Shown piece after piece: positions 62,934-64,000 of a DNA stretch of 64,000 nt. The position numbers were made by a program, and so were the translations under genes. The DNA is from Rotaria socialis (lineage: Eukaryota > Rotifera > Eurotatoria > Philodinida > Philodinidae), in contig CAJNYU010004134.1 in assembly GCA_905331475.1 (NCBI GenBank), positions 107,844 through 171,843 of the forward strand, read 5' to 3'. Numbering within the stretch: the stretch's first letter is position 1; each line of letters starts with the position of its first letter. Under the pieces are notes generated by a model that saw only the letters and a list, made by a program, of their open reading frames with translations, did not search any database and had not been told where the DNA came from.

Positions 62934-63276
62934 ATGAGTGTAAGTTACTGTGTGATCAGTTTCGAAGAAGCTAAATACTGATTTTTATTTTGTAGGATAA
63001 TCAAGAAAATAATACAGACCCTGCTGGCACAGAATCTGATGATCAAAAACGAGTAGCAGATGAGGGTGATATATCAGTAAGTATGTTCAGTTGTTTTTCT
63101 ACAAACTATGAAACTACTAATAAATAGACATTAATCGCCGCGCGCCGATCAAAAATATGTATCCACCGGAAGAACTTACCACATGTACTCATGCTCCCAA
63201 TAAACAATCGGATATAATGTTTTGCCCACATCATAATGTTATGTGGCTTAAAATTGAAATGTACATTAATATGTAA
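62934..63276 (+). CDS. Hypothetical 79-residue protein, three exons
   Basis: ATG at 62934 with a two-codon first exon (62934-62939), intron 62940-62995 (GTAAGT...TGTAG), exon 62996-63080, intron 63081-63127 (GTATGT...AATAG) and exon 63128-63276 ending TAA. The joined length is 240 nt in frame. The first half is acidic and polar (starting M-S-D-N-Q-E-N-N-T-D). The second half has a basic stretch (N-R-R-A-P-I-K-N) and closely spaced Cys/His (T-T-C-T-H and C-P-H-H) that could bind metal. An alternative donor at 63077 would change the frame and end sooner. No family recognised, and it may be the start of a longer gene if the last exon is spliced further. Confidence 0.4.
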
Positions 63277-64000
63277 TCAATTCAAAGATACAACGGAAAA
63301 TTGAAGTTTTCTTGAATATCGGTTCATTCTGTAATATTTACTCCCAAAGTTTACGTTTTATGTATAGCATTGAATTTTAATTTCATTTGTATTAAATTAC
63401 GAAGATTTTTCTCTCCGCCTAATATCAAACGATTTATACAATTTCGAGAAACGACATAGTTGATTTCTTCGTGTACTGTTACTGACTTTCCATTTTGATC
63501 ACATTGTAAATGAAACGACACATGTCTCAACATGCCACAGAAGGGTGTGAAATAGATATGTATTTCCTTCTGCAGAACAAACAAATATGGCTACTTCATT
63601 GAGTTTGTTTTTCTCTGTGATATCGTTCCCAACTTTCCGTACGAGTGTATGTGAATGGAAGCTGAGAAATCGCGAGTTTAACTAATAGTCTTAGTTAATT
63701 GCACTCACAATATTAACCTCAATCTAGTTTGAATAACGATTTATACTCTGAAATTCAAATATGTGCATGTATGTCAAAGTTAACAGTGAAATTCTTCATT
63801 GAATAGATGCAACTGGGAATATTGAACTTTCACTATTTAATTATTTAACTATTCTATTTTGCCCAAAATACAAAATGTCACATTTCGGTCGCTGTGGATG
63901 ACGTGAAAACAGAATATTTGAATAATGGAATTTAATTTCCAAGTTAGAGAATAGTATTATACCCTAAAGCTACTTATGCATTTACCCATAAGGTTATACT
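63277..64000. other. Intergenic to window end
   Basis: AT-rich. An antisense open frame at 63351-63584 (77 codons) has mixed composition and no recognised domain. I cannot support it as a gene. Confidence 0.5.

Noticed and set aside
63351..63584. 77-codon antisense open frame near the window end
   Set aside because: It looks slightly protein-like but has no recognisable motif, intron structure or neighbour to support it.

Overview
The window is animal nuclear DNA. It is AT-rich, genes are cut by many short GT-AG introns (often 46-80 bp), and it holds one enormous muscle-protein gene, a nuclear tRNA gene, an SLC22-type transporter gene and short non-autonomous transposon relics. The compact introns, and a decayed 7-transmembrane receptor resembling the large orphan rhodopsin-like families of bdelloid rotifers, make a bdelloid rotifer (Rotaria/Adineta-like) my best guess. 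That is inference, not proof.

Positions 1-46230 (+) carry the 3' part of one giant gene of the UNC-89/obscurin class. About 31 kb of exon encodes roughly 10,300 residues, and every junction I read keeps the frame. In order: two-Ig modules (1-3766); short E/T-rich exons (4060-5270); one 5.4-kb Thr/Glu/Pro/Val-rich exon (5331-10721); more Ig pairs (10906-12550); an octapeptide PEVK exon (13580-14662); Ig domains (15870-17953); a second, more regular octapeptide PEVK exon (18010 to about 19575); about 41 Ig domains (20418-39101); an FN3 domain and two Igs; protein kinase domain 1; a disordered linker; Ig, FN3 and protein kinase domain 2, ending at a stop at 46230. The C-terminal order is that of invertebrate UNC-89/obscurin. 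The spring-like PEVK blocks are more titin-like. Both kinase domains have lost a catalytic residue, a different one in each. The 5' end (first exons, any SH3/DH/PH) lies outside the window.

An ambiguous base at 11902 separates two nearly identical 222-bp blocks, so the assembly is probably wrong there. A 488-bp segment is repeated perfectly 4 kb downstream.

Positions 46231-57051 are gene-poor. They hold microsatellites, a palindrome, two weak coding candidates near 50.5 kb, a tRNA-Leu(CAG) gene on the minus strand (52693-52771), and a 137-bp hAT-type MITE with a perfect 8-bp target duplication (53873-54009). Positions 57052-59632 (+) encode a complete 12-exon SLC22-family transporter of 579 residues, including a 12-nt microexon. 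The rest is non-coding apart from a probable small three-exon gene at 62934-63276.
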